64,000 nucleotides of DNA. Source: JAUUZQ01 sp964538375 (GTDB taxonomy: Bacteria; Bacteroidota; Bacteroidia; Bacteroidales; GCA-2748055). Made by a program: the position numbers and the translations under genes. Of the stretch, positions 16,459-25,640 are shown one piece after another (position 1 is the stretch's first letter; the number at the start of each line of letters is the position of its first letter). The notes beneath the pieces were generated by a model. That model had not been told where the DNA came from. It made no database searches and was given only the letters and a program-made list of their open reading frames with translations. Location of the stretch: NCBI GenBank assembly GCA_964538375.1, contig CAZIFQ010000008.1, positions 1 through 64,000 on the forward strand, written 5' to 3'.

Positions 16459-16466
16459 TAAATTTG
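16459..16466 (+). promoter_or_regulatory. -7 box for aldehyde dehydrogenase gene
   Basis: TAAATTTG fits TAnnTTTG and lies 25 bases before the ATG at 16492. No clear TTTG is seen at the -33 position, so the gene may need the upstream CTACTA sites for activation. Confidence 0.45.
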
Positions 16467-16491
16467 CTGTCACTGAAAATCAATACCAAAA

Positions 16492-18054
16492 ATGGATACA
16501 AAACTTAATAAGAAAACGCAAGAAGTCCTTGTCAGACTTGGAGTTCTTGAGATGAATAACGGGGCAAGTACAGGCCTGGAATGGCTGAAAACTGAAGGAG
16601 ACAAGACTGATTCTGTATCTCCAATAAGCGGCGAAGTGATAGCCAGTGTAAAGAATGCTACCATTGAAGATTATGAATCAATAATCAAAACGGCTGAAAA
16701 GGCATTTCAACAATGGAAAACAGTTCCTGCTCCGGCAAGAGGAGAGGTAGTCAGGCAAATCGGGTTGGCACTAAGAGAATCTAAGGAAGATCTTGGATAT
16801 CTTGTATCCCTGGAGATGGGTAAAATATACCAGGAAGGATTGGGAGAGGTTCAGGAAATGATCGATATCTGCGATTTTGCAGTAGGTCAGTCAAGAATGC
16901 TCTATGGATTTACAATGCAATCGGAGCGGCCGAAGCACCGGATGTATGATCAGTATCATCCACTGGGAATTGTAGGTGTTATCTCTGCGTTTAATTTTCC
17001 TGTAGCAGTGTGGGCATGGAATGCAATGATTGCTGCTATTGCCGGAGATGTTGTAGTATGGAAACCCAGCTCAAAAACTCCGCTGACAGCCATCGCTACC
17101 CATAACATCATAATGAAAGTACTGAAGGAGAACAATGTGCCAAATGGTGTATTTAACCTGATTGTGGCGAAATCATCGGTTGTAGGTGATAATTTTGCAG
17201 CAGATAAACGTATTCCACTGTTTTCTGTAACTGGCTCAACAGCAGTTGGAAAAAGAGTATCTGGAATTGTTGGGAACCGACTGGGACGTTCTATTATGGA
17301 GCTGGGCGGAAATAATGCAATAATTATTTCAAAAGAGGCAGACCTGGAAATTGCTATCCCGTCAATTGTTTTTGGTTCAGTAGGAACAACGGGTCAACGT
17401 TGTACTTCTACCAGGAGGATCATTATCCATGAAGATGTTTATGAAAACGTGAAAGAACGTCTGGTAAAAGCATATAAGCAGCTGGATGGAAAAATAGGTA
17501 ATTCACTTGAAGATGGTACACTGGTAGGTCCGATGATCGATAAAACAGGGGTTCAGGACTTCACCGATGCGCTCCAGAGTGTGAAAGATGAAGGTGGAAA
17601 AATAATTTTCGGCGGAGAAGTACTCGAGGGTGGAATATTCGATTCCGGAACTTTTGTTATGCCTGCTATTGCTGAGGCAGAGAATCATTTTAGAATTGTA
17701 CAGGAAGAGACCTTTGCTCCCTTGTTGTACCTGCTGAAATTTAAAGGATCCATTGAAAATGCAATTGCGATTAATAACGATGTTCCCCAGGGATTATCAT
17801 CGTCGATTTTTACACTGAACATGAGGGAAGCAGAAATTTTCCTTTCCGGTGTTGGTTCCGATTGTGGAATAGCCAATGTAAATATTGGAACCTCAGGAGC
17901 TGAAATTGGTGGTGCTTTTGGTGGTGAGAAAGAGACAGGCGGCGGACGAGAATCGGGTTCAGATGCATGGAAAGCATATATGCGCAGACAAACGAATACA
18001 ATTAATTATAGCACCGAATTGACCCTGGCCCAGGGAATAAAATTTGATCTTTAA
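16492..18054 (+). CDS. ALDH7-family aldehyde dehydrogenase
   Basis: 520 residues, full length. It matches the antiquitin / alpha-aminoadipic semialdehyde dehydrogenase group, which oxidises the lysine breakdown product aminoadipate semialdehyde with NAD+. Visible: the FNFPVAVWAWN and WKPSSKTPL cofactor region, the general base Glu in MELGGNN, and the nucleophile Cys in GTTGQRCTSTRR. Monocistronic, tail to tail with dxs, the stops overlapping by 4 bases. Substrate is inferred from family resemblance. Probable direct control by the tandem sites at 16369-16406. Confidence 0.88.
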   Translation: MDTKLNKKTQEVLVRLGVLEMNNGASTGLEWLKTEGDKTDSVSPISGEVIASVKNATIEDYESIIKTAEKAFQQWKTVPAPARGEVVRQIGLALRESKEDLGYLVSLEMGKIYQEGLGEVQEMIDICDFAVGQSRMLYGFTMQSERPKHRMYDQYHPLGIVGVISAFNFPVAVWAWNAMIAAIAGDVVVWKPSSKTPLTAIATHNIIMKVLKENNVPNGVFNLIVAKSSVVGDNFAADKRIPLFSVTGSTAVGKRVSGIVGNRLGRSIMELGGNNAIIISKEADLEIAIPSIVFGSVGTTGQRCTSTRRIIIHEDVYENVKERLVKAYKQLDGKIGNSLEDGTLVGPMIDKTGVQDFTDALQSVKDEGGKIIFGGEVLEGGIFDSGTFVMPAIAEAENHFRIVQEETFAPLLYLLKFKGSIENAIAINNDVPQGLSSSIFTLNMREAEIFLSGVGSDCGIANVNIGTSGAEIGGAFGGEKETGGGRESGSDAWKAYMRRQTNTINYSTELTLAQGIKFDL

Positions 18055-19985
18055 ATCGCCTTAAAGAAAACCTTCGAGCTAACCATGGACTTTGCAACTT
18101 CAATAATACCTTGTTTGTCCATTCCGCATTCTTTATAGAGCTCTGCAGGTTTACCATGATCAATAAAACGATCGGGAATGCCAATTCGTTTAACTTCTGC
18201 CTGGAATTTATTTTCAGACATAAATTCGAGTATTGCACTTCCCATACCTCCTGAAATTGAGCCATCTTCAACAGTAATAATCTTTTTATGATTTGTAAAG
18301 ACCTGTTTCAGTAGCTTGCTGTCTAATGGCTTTAAGAAACGAAGATCGTAATGGGCGATACTTAGATTCTGTTTTTCAAGTTCGTCAATGGCAAGTGCCA
18401 CTTCATTTCCAATGGGCCCGAGAGAAATTATTGCCAGGTCTTCCCCGGTACGCAATACCTGTCCGGTTCCCCGCTGAATTTCTTTAAATGGCTTTCGCCA
18501 ATCGATTGTGACACCCCTGCCACGAGGATATCGAATAACAAACGGACCGGTAGGGTGATGCTGGGCGGTAAACATAAGATTTCTCAGCTCCATTTCATTG
18601 AGCGGAGAGGCAATTGTTAAATTGGGAATGCATCGCATGTAAGCCAGGTCAAATACGCCATGATGGGTGGCTCCGTCTTCTCCAACTAATCCGGCCCTGT
18701 CGAGACAAAATACTACAGGAAGATTTTGTAATGCCACATCATGAATTACCTGGTCGTAGGCCCGTTGCATGAATGTAGAGTAAATGTTGCAGTAGGGAAT
18801 CATCCCGGAAGCTGCAAGCCCTGCAGAAAAGGTAACTGCGTGTTGTTCGGCAATGCCGACATCAAAAGTACGTTCCGGAATCTCCTCCATCATCAACTTC
18901 AATGATGATCCACTTGGCATGGCTGGAGTTATTCCAACGATTTTACTGTTGCCCTTTGCCAGTTCAAGGATGGTATGTCCAAATACATCCTGGTATTTTA
19001 TTGGCTGAGGAGAATCAGTTTTTGTTAATAGAAACTCCCCGGTTTTCCTGTCGAATTTACCACCGGGTGAGTGGAATGTTGTTTGCTTAAGCTCTGCCAT
19101 AGGGAAACCTTTCCCCTTTTTGGTAATCACATGCAGAAGCTTCGGTCCGGGTATATCTTTCAGGTCTTTCAACACTTCCGCTAAATGAATAACATCATGG
19201 CCGTCTACCGGTCCAAAGTACCTGAAATTCATTGCTTCAAAAAGATTTCCCTGTTTCAGAACAATGGATTTTATAGCATTCTCTATTTTCTGAACATACT
19301 GCCTGGCATTGGGATTGATCTTGTTTAAAAATCCCATCAGGTTCCATACATCAGTTTTTACCCTGTTATAGCTCTTTGAAGTCCGGATATCTAAAAGATA
19401 CTCTTTCATTGCTCCTACACTGGGATCGATAGAGATATTGTTGTCATTAAGAATAACCAGGAGGTCCTTCTTTTCAGTGCCTGCATTGTTAAGTGCCTCA
19501 TAGGCCATGCCGGCTGTCAGTGAACCATCACCAATAACAGCTACTATATGTCTGTCAGTGGTATTTTTCAGATCATTAGCCACAGACATTCCTAATGCAG
19601 CAGAAATCGAAGTGGAAGAATGGCCAACTCCGAAGGCATCGTATTCGCTTTCTGAGGGTTTGGGGAATCCACTTAGCCCCTTATATTTCCTGTTTGTGTG
19701 AAATTCCTCTCTTCTTCCGGTAAGAATTTTATGTCCGTATGCCTGGTGACCTACGTCCCAGATGATTTTATCATATGGAGCATTATATACATGATGAAGC
19801 GCAACGGTGAGCTCAACAACTCCCAAACTGGCACCGAAGTGTGCAGGATTGTTTGAAACAATATCAATAATAAACTGTCTCAGTTCTTTGCTTAATTGAA
19901 GCAATCCTTCTGGTGATAGCCCGTTCATGTCCTCCGGACTATTGATCGTTTCTAATAATGGATATTCTACCTTACTATCGCTCAT
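18051..19985 (-). CDS. dxs: 1-deoxy-D-xylulose-5-phosphate synthase
   Basis: 644 residues, the usual length. It condenses pyruvate and glyceraldehyde 3-phosphate, using thiamine diphosphate, in the first step of the MEP isoprenoid pathway. The thiamine-binding region GDGSLTAGMAYEALNN, the transketolase centre DRAGLVGEDGATHHG, and the C-terminal domain are all present. A -7-like TATCTTTG lies on the minus strand at 20008-20015, 22 bases before the start codon. Confidence 0.97.
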   Translation of the reverse strand: MSDSKVEYPLLETINSPEDMNGLSPEGLLQLSKELRQFIIDIVSNNPAHFGASLGVVELTVALHHVYNAPYDKIIWDVGHQAYGHKILTGRREEFHTNRKYKGLSGFPKPSESEYDAFGVGHSSTSISAALGMSVANDLKNTTDRHIVAVIGDGSLTAGMAYEALNNAGTEKKDLLVILNDNNISIDPSVGAMKEYLLDIRTSKSYNRVKTDVWNLMGFLNKINPNARQYVQKIENAIKSIVLKQGNLFEAMNFRYFGPVDGHDVIHLAEVLKDLKDIPGPKLLHVITKKGKGFPMAELKQTTFHSPGGKFDRKTGEFLLTKTDSPQPIKYQDVFGHTILELAKGNSKIVGITPAMPSGSSLKLMMEEIPERTFDVGIAEQHAVTFSAGLAASGMIPYCNIYSTFMQRAYDQVIHDVALQNLPVVFCLDRAGLVGEDGATHHGVFDLAYMRCIPNLTIASPLNEMELRNLMFTAQHHPTGPFVIRYPRGRGVTIDWRKPFKEIQRGTGQVLRTGEDLAIISLGPIGNEVALAIDELEKQNLSIAHYDLRFLKPLDSKLLKQVFTNHKKIITVEDGSISGGMGSAILEFMSENKFQAEVKRIGIPDRFIDHGKPAELYKECGMDKQGIIEVAKSMVSSKVFFKAI

Positions 19986-20176
19986 TCTTCTTGTTCCTGT
20001 CGTGGTACAAAGATACGAAATATTAGCATGTTAATATCTTATTTCCATTGGTGAAAAATCAATGAAGGAGATCATATCATTTTGCGTAATTTGCACTGAT
20101 TAGTTACCTTATAACAAAAGTAGCTTGGTTTATGTTGTTCAAGTAGTGGAAATTAACAAATTTTGGGGGTATTGAT

Positions 20177-21175
20177 ATGAGGAAGATTATAGCATTTGTA
20201 GTTTTAGGCGTCCTGGCATTTTCTTGTGTTCCAACAAGCCAGTTCAGGGAGGTTGACACTAAAAGTAATGAGTTGCAAAAGGACCGGGATGGATTAATGG
20301 CTGAGAATGAAGCTCTTACCGTGGAAAACACAGAAATGAAAGCCAAAATAATCAGTGTTCGTGATATGAAGGAGAAATTTGTCGAGGACAGTACCAGGTT
20401 ATATAAGCAGTTAAATGAAACAAACAAGGAGCTGGCCGAATTGGAGAGAAAGCACGGTGAATTGGAATTATCACATGAAGCTTTGCTGCGTGGTAATGCC
20501 CGTGAAACCAGGAGATTGTTAAACGAATTACAGGACACACAGAATGATCTTGCAAAAAAGCAGGAGTTGCTCGAAAACCTTGAGGGTAATGTTACTGCAC
20601 AGAGACAAAATGTTACCCGATTGAAAGCGGAACTGGAAGCCAGGAATACAAGGTTGTTGGAGATGGAAAACATGCTTTACCGCAAGGACTCTTTAATGAA
20701 TGCTCTTAAAACTACAGTTTCAAATGCTTTGTTGGGCTTTGAAGGAAAGGGATTAACAGTTACACAGCGCAATGGGAAAGTATATGTTTCCCTTGACGAG
20801 AAGTTGCTTTTCAGCTCAGGGAGTACAGTTGTTGATCCTAACGGAGAACGTGCTTTACGTCAGCTAGCCGGAGCATTGGCAACGAATCCTGATATTAGCA
20901 TCATGATCGAGGGACATACTGACGATGTTCCATTCAGAAAAGGATCGTCCATCAAAGACAATTGGGATTTAAGTGTGATGAGAGCTACTGCCATTGTGAG
21001 AATTCTTCAAAGTGCTGCGGATATTGATCCGGAACGTATTACCGTGGCAGGCCGGGGTGAGTATCTTCCCGTTGATTCGGCTGATACTCCTGAAGCGAGA
21101 CGAAAGAACAGGAGAACAGAAATTATCCTCTCTCCCAACCTGGATGAATTGTATAAAATACTGGAGTTGAATTAG
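20177..21175 (+). CDS. OmpA-family lipoprotein with coiled coil
   Basis: 332 residues. A lipoprotein signal ends at Cys18 (LAFSC). Residues about 25-175 are a long coiled coil. Residues about 205-325 are an OmpA-like peptidoglycan-binding domain with GHTDDVP, the Asp/Arg ligands in DNWDLSVMRA, and RRTEIIL. It probably links the outer membrane to the cell wall. Start supported by the signal peptide. Faces the convergent frr gene. Confidence 0.9.
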   Translation: MRKIIAFVVLGVLAFSCVPTSQFREVDTKSNELQKDRDGLMAENEALTVENTEMKAKIISVRDMKEKFVEDSTRLYKQLNETNKELAELERKHGELELSHEALLRGNARETRRLLNELQDTQNDLAKKQELLENLEGNVTAQRQNVTRLKAELEARNTRLLEMENMLYRKDSLMNALKTTVSNALLGFEGKGLTVTQRNGKVYVSLDEKLLFSSGSTVVDPNGERALRQLAGALATNPDISIMIEGHTDDVPFRKGSSIKDNWDLSVMRATAIVRILQSAADIDPERITVAGRGEYLPVDSADTPEARRKNRRTEIILSPNLDELYKILELN

Positions 21176-21196
21176 GGAGATTTACTTTATTACCGA

Positions 21197-21760
21197 TCAG
21201 ATAGTCATTATATCTTCTTCCTTGGCTTCGATAATTGAATCTGACTTCTTCACATGACTGTCAGTGATTTCCTGGATATTATCCGTGGCTCTTTTCTCAT
21301 TGTCTTCTGACAATCCGTTTTGTTTCATCTGCTTATACTCATCATTGGCATCACGACGGGCATTTCTGATACTTACTTTGGCATTTTCTCCCTCATTTTT
21401 TACTTGCTTCACAAGTTCAATTCTCCGTTCTTCAGTCAGGGGGGGAATCATCAGCCGGATTACTTCTCCGTTATTTGAAGGATTAAGACCCACATTGGCC
21501 TGAAGAATAGCTTTTTCAATAGGGGTAATCATTCCTTTCTCCCAGGGCTGAACAGCAATTGTTTTTGCATCCGGAGTACTAATGTTTGATACCTGGTTTA
21601 AGGGTGTCAGTGCACCATAATAATCTACCATAATACCATCAAGTATATGGATGTTGGATTTTCCTGCACGTATCCTGCTAAGCTCTGTTTCGAGATGCTC
21701 AATAGTACTAACCATTCTCTCCAGGGTCATTTCATAGACCATTTGAACTTCTTCATTCAT
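21197..21760 (-). CDS. frr: ribosome recycling factor
   Basis: 187 residues. It splits post-termination ribosomes with EF-G. The typical three-helix-bundle sequence is seen, with RAGKSNIHILDGIMVDYYG, a central beta domain (PWEKGMITPIEKAI), and RIELVKQVKNEGE. It is 33 bases after pyrH and co-transcribed with it. Confidence 0.97.
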   Translation of the reverse strand: MNEEVQMVYEMTLERMVSTIEHLETELSRIRAGKSNIHILDGIMVDYYGALTPLNQVSNISTPDAKTIAVQPWEKGMITPIEKAILQANVGLNPSNNGEVIRLMIPPLTEERRIELVKQVKNEGENAKVSIRNARRDANDEYKQMKQNGLSEDNEKRATDNIQEITDSHVKKSDSIIEAKEEDIMTI

Positions 21761-21793
21761 GACGTGTCTTATTATAGAATTTCCCTAAATTAT

Positions 21794-22504
21794 TCAAATT
21801 TTCACTAAAGTTCCAACTTTTTCACCGGAAATAAGTTTTTTCAGGTTGCCTTTTTCGTTCATATTGAACACAATTACAGGCAATTCATTTTCCCTGCACA
21901 TGGCAAAAGCTGTTTGATCGAGTATCTTTAAATTCTTTTCTATAGCTTCATCAAAGGTCAGTGTTTCATACTTCTCAGCATCAGGATTCCCCTCAGGATC
22001 ACTGGTATAGATGCCGTCAACCCTGGTTCCTTTTAGCATAACATCTGCTTCAATTTCAACGGCTCTTAATGAAGAAGCCGTATCAGTTGTGAAGTAAGGA
22101 TTACCGGTCCCGCCTGAAAAAATGACTATTTCGCCTGCGTTCAATGCTTCAATAACTTTTGGCTTATAGTAGAATTCTGCCACCGGCTCCATTCGAAATG
22201 CAGTAAATAACCTAGATTTTGCTTGTTTTGACTCGAAGGCAGATTGTAAAGCGAGACCATTAATTACTGTAGCCATCATTCCCATATAGTCTCCCTTAAC
22301 CCTGTCGAATCCCTCATCTAAACCCGAGATACCACGAAAAATATTTCCTCCTCCAATAACAATTCCAACCTGGATGCCTGATTTGGCAACAGCAATTATC
22401 TCTTCACAATATTCATTCAGCCGCACAGGATCAATTCCGTTTGATCGGCCCGCCATGAGTGCTTCGCCACTTAATTTTAATAGAATTCTCTTGTATGTTG
22501 ACAT
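21794..22504 (-). CDS. pyrH: UMP kinase
   Basis: 236 residues of the amino-acid-kinase fold. It phosphorylates UMP with ATP. LLKLSGEAL, VIGGGNIFRG and FSGGTGNPYFTTDTA nucleotide-binding motifs are visible. It heads the pyrH-frr pair after the tsf terminator. A -7-like TAAATTCG is at 22521-22528 on the minus strand. Confidence 0.97.
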   Translation of the reverse strand: MSTYKRILLKLSGEALMAGRSNGIDPVRLNEYCEEIIAVAKSGIQVGIVIGGGNIFRGISGLDEGFDRVKGDYMGMMATVINGLALQSAFESKQAKSRLFTAFRMEPVAEFYYKPKVIEALNAGEIVIFSGGTGNPYFTTDTASSLRAVEIEADVMLKGTRVDGIYTSDPEGNPDAEKYETLTFDEAIEKNLKILDQTAFAMCRENELPVIVFNMNEKGNLKKLISGEKVGTLVKI

Positions 22505-22530
22505 GATAATTGATTTTGTACGAATTTAAT

Positions 22531-22560
22531 AAAAAAAAAGGGGCGGAATTAATTCCGCCC
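22531..22560 (-). terminator. terminator between tsf and pyrH
   Basis: GGGCGGAATTAATTCCGCCC at 22541-22560 is a perfect 20-base palindrome followed on the minus strand by nine T (plus A at 22531-22539). Half of the palindrome is repeated at 22564-22579. It ends the ribosomal-protein operon before pyrH. Confidence 0.8.
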
Positions 22561-22612
22561 ATTTGAATTAATTCCGCCCATTATTATTTTACAGATAGAA
22601 TTTATTCTATCT

Positions 22613-23434
22613 CTATCCCTTTATGGAAAATCTTTTGAATGCTGTAACTGTTAGCTCGTTGTCTGAATTTTTCAGATACTGAGCAACATTAATCTTTGAA
22701 TCTTTTGTGAAATCCTGGCTCATCAAAGTATTTTCCTTGAGGAACTTATTTACCATACCATCAGCAATTCTGTCAACGAGATTTTCTGGTTTTCCTTCGG
22801 CAATGGCCTTTTCACGACCAATTTTTCTTTCAGTTTCAAGAATTTTAGCAGGAACATCATCTTTGCTTACAGATATAGGAGCCATAGCAGCTACTTGCAT
22901 AGCAACGTCTTTACCAACTTGCTTATCTACTTGCTTGTTAAAACCGACAAGAGTTGCAAGGTTGTTTCCAAAATGATTGTATGCAATTACAGACTTGGCA
23001 CTGATAGCATCAAAATATGCGAGTTCAAGTTTCTCACCCGTCATACCTGATCTCTCAGTCACTAAATCTTCAATGGTTTTACCTTCCATAGTGGAAGCTT
23101 TCAAGGCGGCGAGATCTGCAGGTTTTTCAGCCAAGGCAAATTCAAGAATAGATTTTGCAAATGATACAAAATCATCATTTGTAGCAACGAAATCTGTTTC
23201 ACAGTTCAGTGAAATGATTGCCCCGTAGCTACCGTTTACATCTGCCTGGACACTACCTTCACTTGCTTCACGGTCTGCCCGTTTATTGGCAATTGCCTGT
23301 CCTTTTTTACGGATAATCTCTATCGCTCTGTCGAAATCACCTTCTGATTCCTGGAGTGCTTTTTTGCAATCCATCATTCCTGCGCCTGTTGCTTTTCTTA
23401 ATTTAGCAACATCAGCAGCTTTAATATCAGCCAT
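22613..23434 (-). CDS. tsf: elongation factor Ts
   Basis: 273 residues. Nucleotide exchange factor for EF-Tu. N-terminal UBA-like domain with LRKATGAGMMDCKKAL, the core motif around NCETDFVATND, and a C-terminal dimerisation region. Last gene of the rplM-rpsI-rpsB-tsf operon, 25 bases after rpsB. Confidence 0.97.
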   Translation of the reverse strand: MADIKAADVAKLRKATGAGMMDCKKALQESEGDFDRAIEIIRKKGQAIANKRADREASEGSVQADVNGSYGAIISLNCETDFVATNDDFVSFAKSILEFALAEKPADLAALKASTMEGKTIEDLVTERSGMTGEKLELAYFDAISAKSVIAYNHFGNNLATLVGFNKQVDKQVGKDVAMQVAAMAPISVSKDDVPAKILETERKIGREKAIAEGKPENLVDRIADGMVNKFLKENTLMSQDFTKDSKINVAQYLKNSDNELTVTAFKRFSIKG

Positions 23435-23459
23435 TTTAACTTACTTTAATACATTATTA

Positions 23460-24479
23460 TTATTCTGCTTTAGCGTCGGGAGCTTTGTCATCCTTAGCTT
23501 TCGCGTCGGTGGCTTTGTCCTCCATAGCTTTAGCGTCGGGGGACTTCACTTCTTCTTTCTTAGCTTCAGCAGTTACAGGTTCAGCTTTTGCAGCTGATTT
23601 CTTAGCAGTTGTTTTTGTTTCTTCCTTGTCTGCTATAGCTTTAGCGCCAGCAGGCTTGTGTGCTACAGATTTAGCGCCAGCATGCTTGTCTGCACCAGCT
23701 TTAGCGTCTGTAGTCTCAGCTTTTGCAGCTGCTTCTTTTTCCTTCTTCTCCTTCTTATCTTTTGCACTTGCTACTTCTTTATCTTTCTCCAGCTTCCTTT
23801 CGTTCGATCCTTCCGCTATTGCTTCGGTAATGTAGTCAAGGATGAGTGCAATAGATTTTGAAGCATCGTCATTCGATGGGATAGGGAAATCAATATTTCT
23901 AGGGTCAGAATTTGTATCTACCATTGCAAATACAGGAATATTCAACCTGTTTGCTTCACGTACTGCAATGTATTCTTTAGCTACGTCCACAATAAACATA
24001 GCAGCAGGAAGACGAGTTAGATCAGAGATACTTCCAAGCATCTTTTCCAATTTTGCACGCTGACGTGTAATTTGCAGTTTCTCCCTTTTTGAAAGCGTAT
24101 CGAATGTTCCGTCTACTGCCATCTTATCGATGGTCCCCATTTTCTTAACAGCTTTCCTGATAGTAGGGAAGTTGGTTAACATACCACCCGGCCAGCGTTC
24201 AGTAACATAAGGCATATTTACAGCACTTACTTTTTCAGCAACGATGTCTTTAGCTTGTTTTTTTGTCGCAACAAAAAGAATTTTTCTTCCCGACTTAGCA
24301 ATTTGCTTGAGACCGTTGGCAGCTTCTTCCAGTTTTACTTCTGTTTTGTTGAGATCGATAATGTGAATTCCGTTTTTCTCCATAAAAATGTAAGGAGCCA
24401 TTGCGGGATTCCACTTTCTTTTCAGGTGACCGAAATGCACACCTGCATCCAATAGTTCTTTAAAACTTGTTTTTGGCAT
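23460..24479 (-). CDS. rpsB: 30S ribosomal protein S2 with long charged C-terminal tail
   Basis: 339 residues from ATG 24479 (MPKTSFKELLDAGVHFGH); an upstream in-frame ATG at 24518 would add 13 non-family residues. The S2 core ends near residue 235. After it comes about 105 residues made of Ala, Lys, Asp and Glu in near-repeats such as DKAxDAKA and AGAKxxADK. The DNA of the tail is a set of imperfect repeats (23465-23720). S2 proteins usually stop near the core, although some Bacteroidota carry tails. Confidence 0.95.
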   Translation of the reverse strand: MPKTSFKELLDAGVHFGHLKRKWNPAMAPYIFMEKNGIHIIDLNKTEVKLEEAANGLKQIAKSGRKILFVATKKQAKDIVAEKVSAVNMPYVTERWPGGMLTNFPTIRKAVKKMGTIDKMAVDGTFDTLSKREKLQITRQRAKLEKMLGSISDLTRLPAAMFIVDVAKEYIAVREANRLNIPVFAMVDTNSDPRNIDFPIPSNDDASKSIALILDYITEAIAEGSNERKLEKDKEVASAKDKKEKKEKEAAAKAETTDAKAGADKHAGAKSVAHKPAGAKAIADKEETKTTAKKSAAKAEPVTAEAKKEEVKSPDAKAMEDKATDAKAKDDKAPDAKAE

Positions 24480-24565
24480 TTTTCTTGTTTTTTGCTTGGC
24501 AATCAACAGGTAGTTCACGATGGAAGTCCTGCCAATTTCGCATTAATATTAATATGTAAAAAAGA

Positions 24566-24952
24566 TTAACGTTTACTGAACTGGAATTTTTTCCTGGCTT
24601 TTGGCTGACCTGGTTTCTTCCTTTCAACAGTACGGGGATCCCTGGTAACAAAACCTTCAGCACGAAGTGCAGGTTTGTTGTCCGGGTCCAATTTAATAAG
24701 TGCCCTGGAGATTCCAAGACGAAGTGCTTCTGCTTGTCCTTTAATACCACCACCGGTGAGATTAACTTTGACATCATACTTGTCTTTGAGATTAAACAAA
24801 GTAAGTGGTTGATCCACTATATAATGCAAAGTCTCATATGGAAAATAATCTTTATAGTCTTTGTTGTTAACTGTAATTTTACCTTTTCCTTCACTAAAAT
24901 AAACCCTGGCAATTGCTCTTTTTCTTCTGCCAATAGTGTTGATAACCTCCAT
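24566..24952 (-). CDS. rpsI: 30S ribosomal protein S9
   Basis: 128 residues with the family start GRRKRAIARVYF and the basic C-terminal tail KKPGQPKARKKFQFSKR that reaches the P-site tRNA. It starts 6 bases after rplM. Confidence 0.97.
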   Translation of the reverse strand: MEVINTIGRRKRAIARVYFSEGKGKITVNNKDYKDYFPYETLHYIVDQPLTLFNLKDKYDVKVNLTGGGIKGQAEALRLGISRALIKLDPDNKPALRAEGFVTRDPRTVERKKPGQPKARKKFQFSKR

Positions 24953-24958
24953 GAATAA

Positions 24959-25414
24959 TTATTTAATGGTATTTAAATCAATTTTTTTAGCTTGTTGTGC
25001 CTCATGAGGATGTTTTTCTCCAACATACACAAACAAATTTCTGAATAATTCGCTACCCAGTCTGCTTTTTGGCAGCATACCTTTAACAGCTCTTTCAATA
25101 ACTGCAATAGGTTTTCTTTTCAAGAGATTTTCAGCAGTTTCAGATTTTTGTCCTCCAGGATAACCTGAATGACGAATATATGTCTTCTCACTCAGTTTAT
25201 TACCTGTCAGAACAACCTTGTCTGCATTAATAACGATCACATTATCACCACAATCAACATGTGGAGTAAATGATGGCTTGTGTTTACCCCTGAGTATTAT
25301 AGCTACTCTTGAGGTCAAACGACCAAGAACCTGGTCTTTTGCATCAACAATGATCCAATCTTTCTGAACGGTGTCTTTATTCGCTGAAACGGTCTTATAA
25401 CTTAATGTATCCAC
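24959..25414 (-). CDS. rplM: 50S ribosomal protein L13
   Basis: 151 residues. Typical L13 motifs: WIIVDAKDQVLGRLTSRVA, KHKPSFTPHVDCGD, and RAVKGMLPKSRLG. First gene of the operon rplM-rpsI-rpsB-tsf. Confidence 0.97.
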   Translation of the reverse strand: MDTLSYKTVSANKDTVQKDWIIVDAKDQVLGRLTSRVAIILRGKHKPSFTPHVDCGDNVIVINADKVVLTGNKLSEKTYIRHSGYPGGQKSETAENLLKRKPIAVIERAVKGMLPKSRLGSELFRNLFVYVGEKHPHEAQQAKKIDLNTIK

Positions 25415-25467
25415 GTTTAAAATGTTTTATTCTCTTGTGTATTCTACTTGCCTTATTTTGTGGTTCG

Positions 25468-25496
25468 CAAAAATACAAATCTTTTTATTAAATCAA
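25468..25496 (-). promoter_or_regulatory. promoter of rplM operon
   Basis: On the minus strand TTG (25494-25496), 18 bases, then TATTTTTG (25468-25475), an exact TAnnTTTG box, 53 bases before the rplM start. The leader may hold autoregulatory structure; none is obvious. Confidence 0.65.
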
Positions 25497-25616
25497 TAAC
25501 ATATCAACAATTAATTTTAGAAATAAACAAATATCAGATTTATAGGTAGATAGAATTGTTTTTTAGGCCATATTTATCTAAAATTCCGGCAGTTTTCAAC
25601 ATTTTTATGTTTTATA

Positions 25617-25624
25617 TACCTTTG
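25617..25624 (+). promoter_or_regulatory. -7 box for outer-membrane protein gene
   Basis: TACCTTTG matches TAnnTTTG, 16 bases before the ATG at 25641. A TTTT at 25593-25596 is the only -33-like word. Confidence 0.5.
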
Positions 25625-25640
25625 GCGTGATAAATATGTT

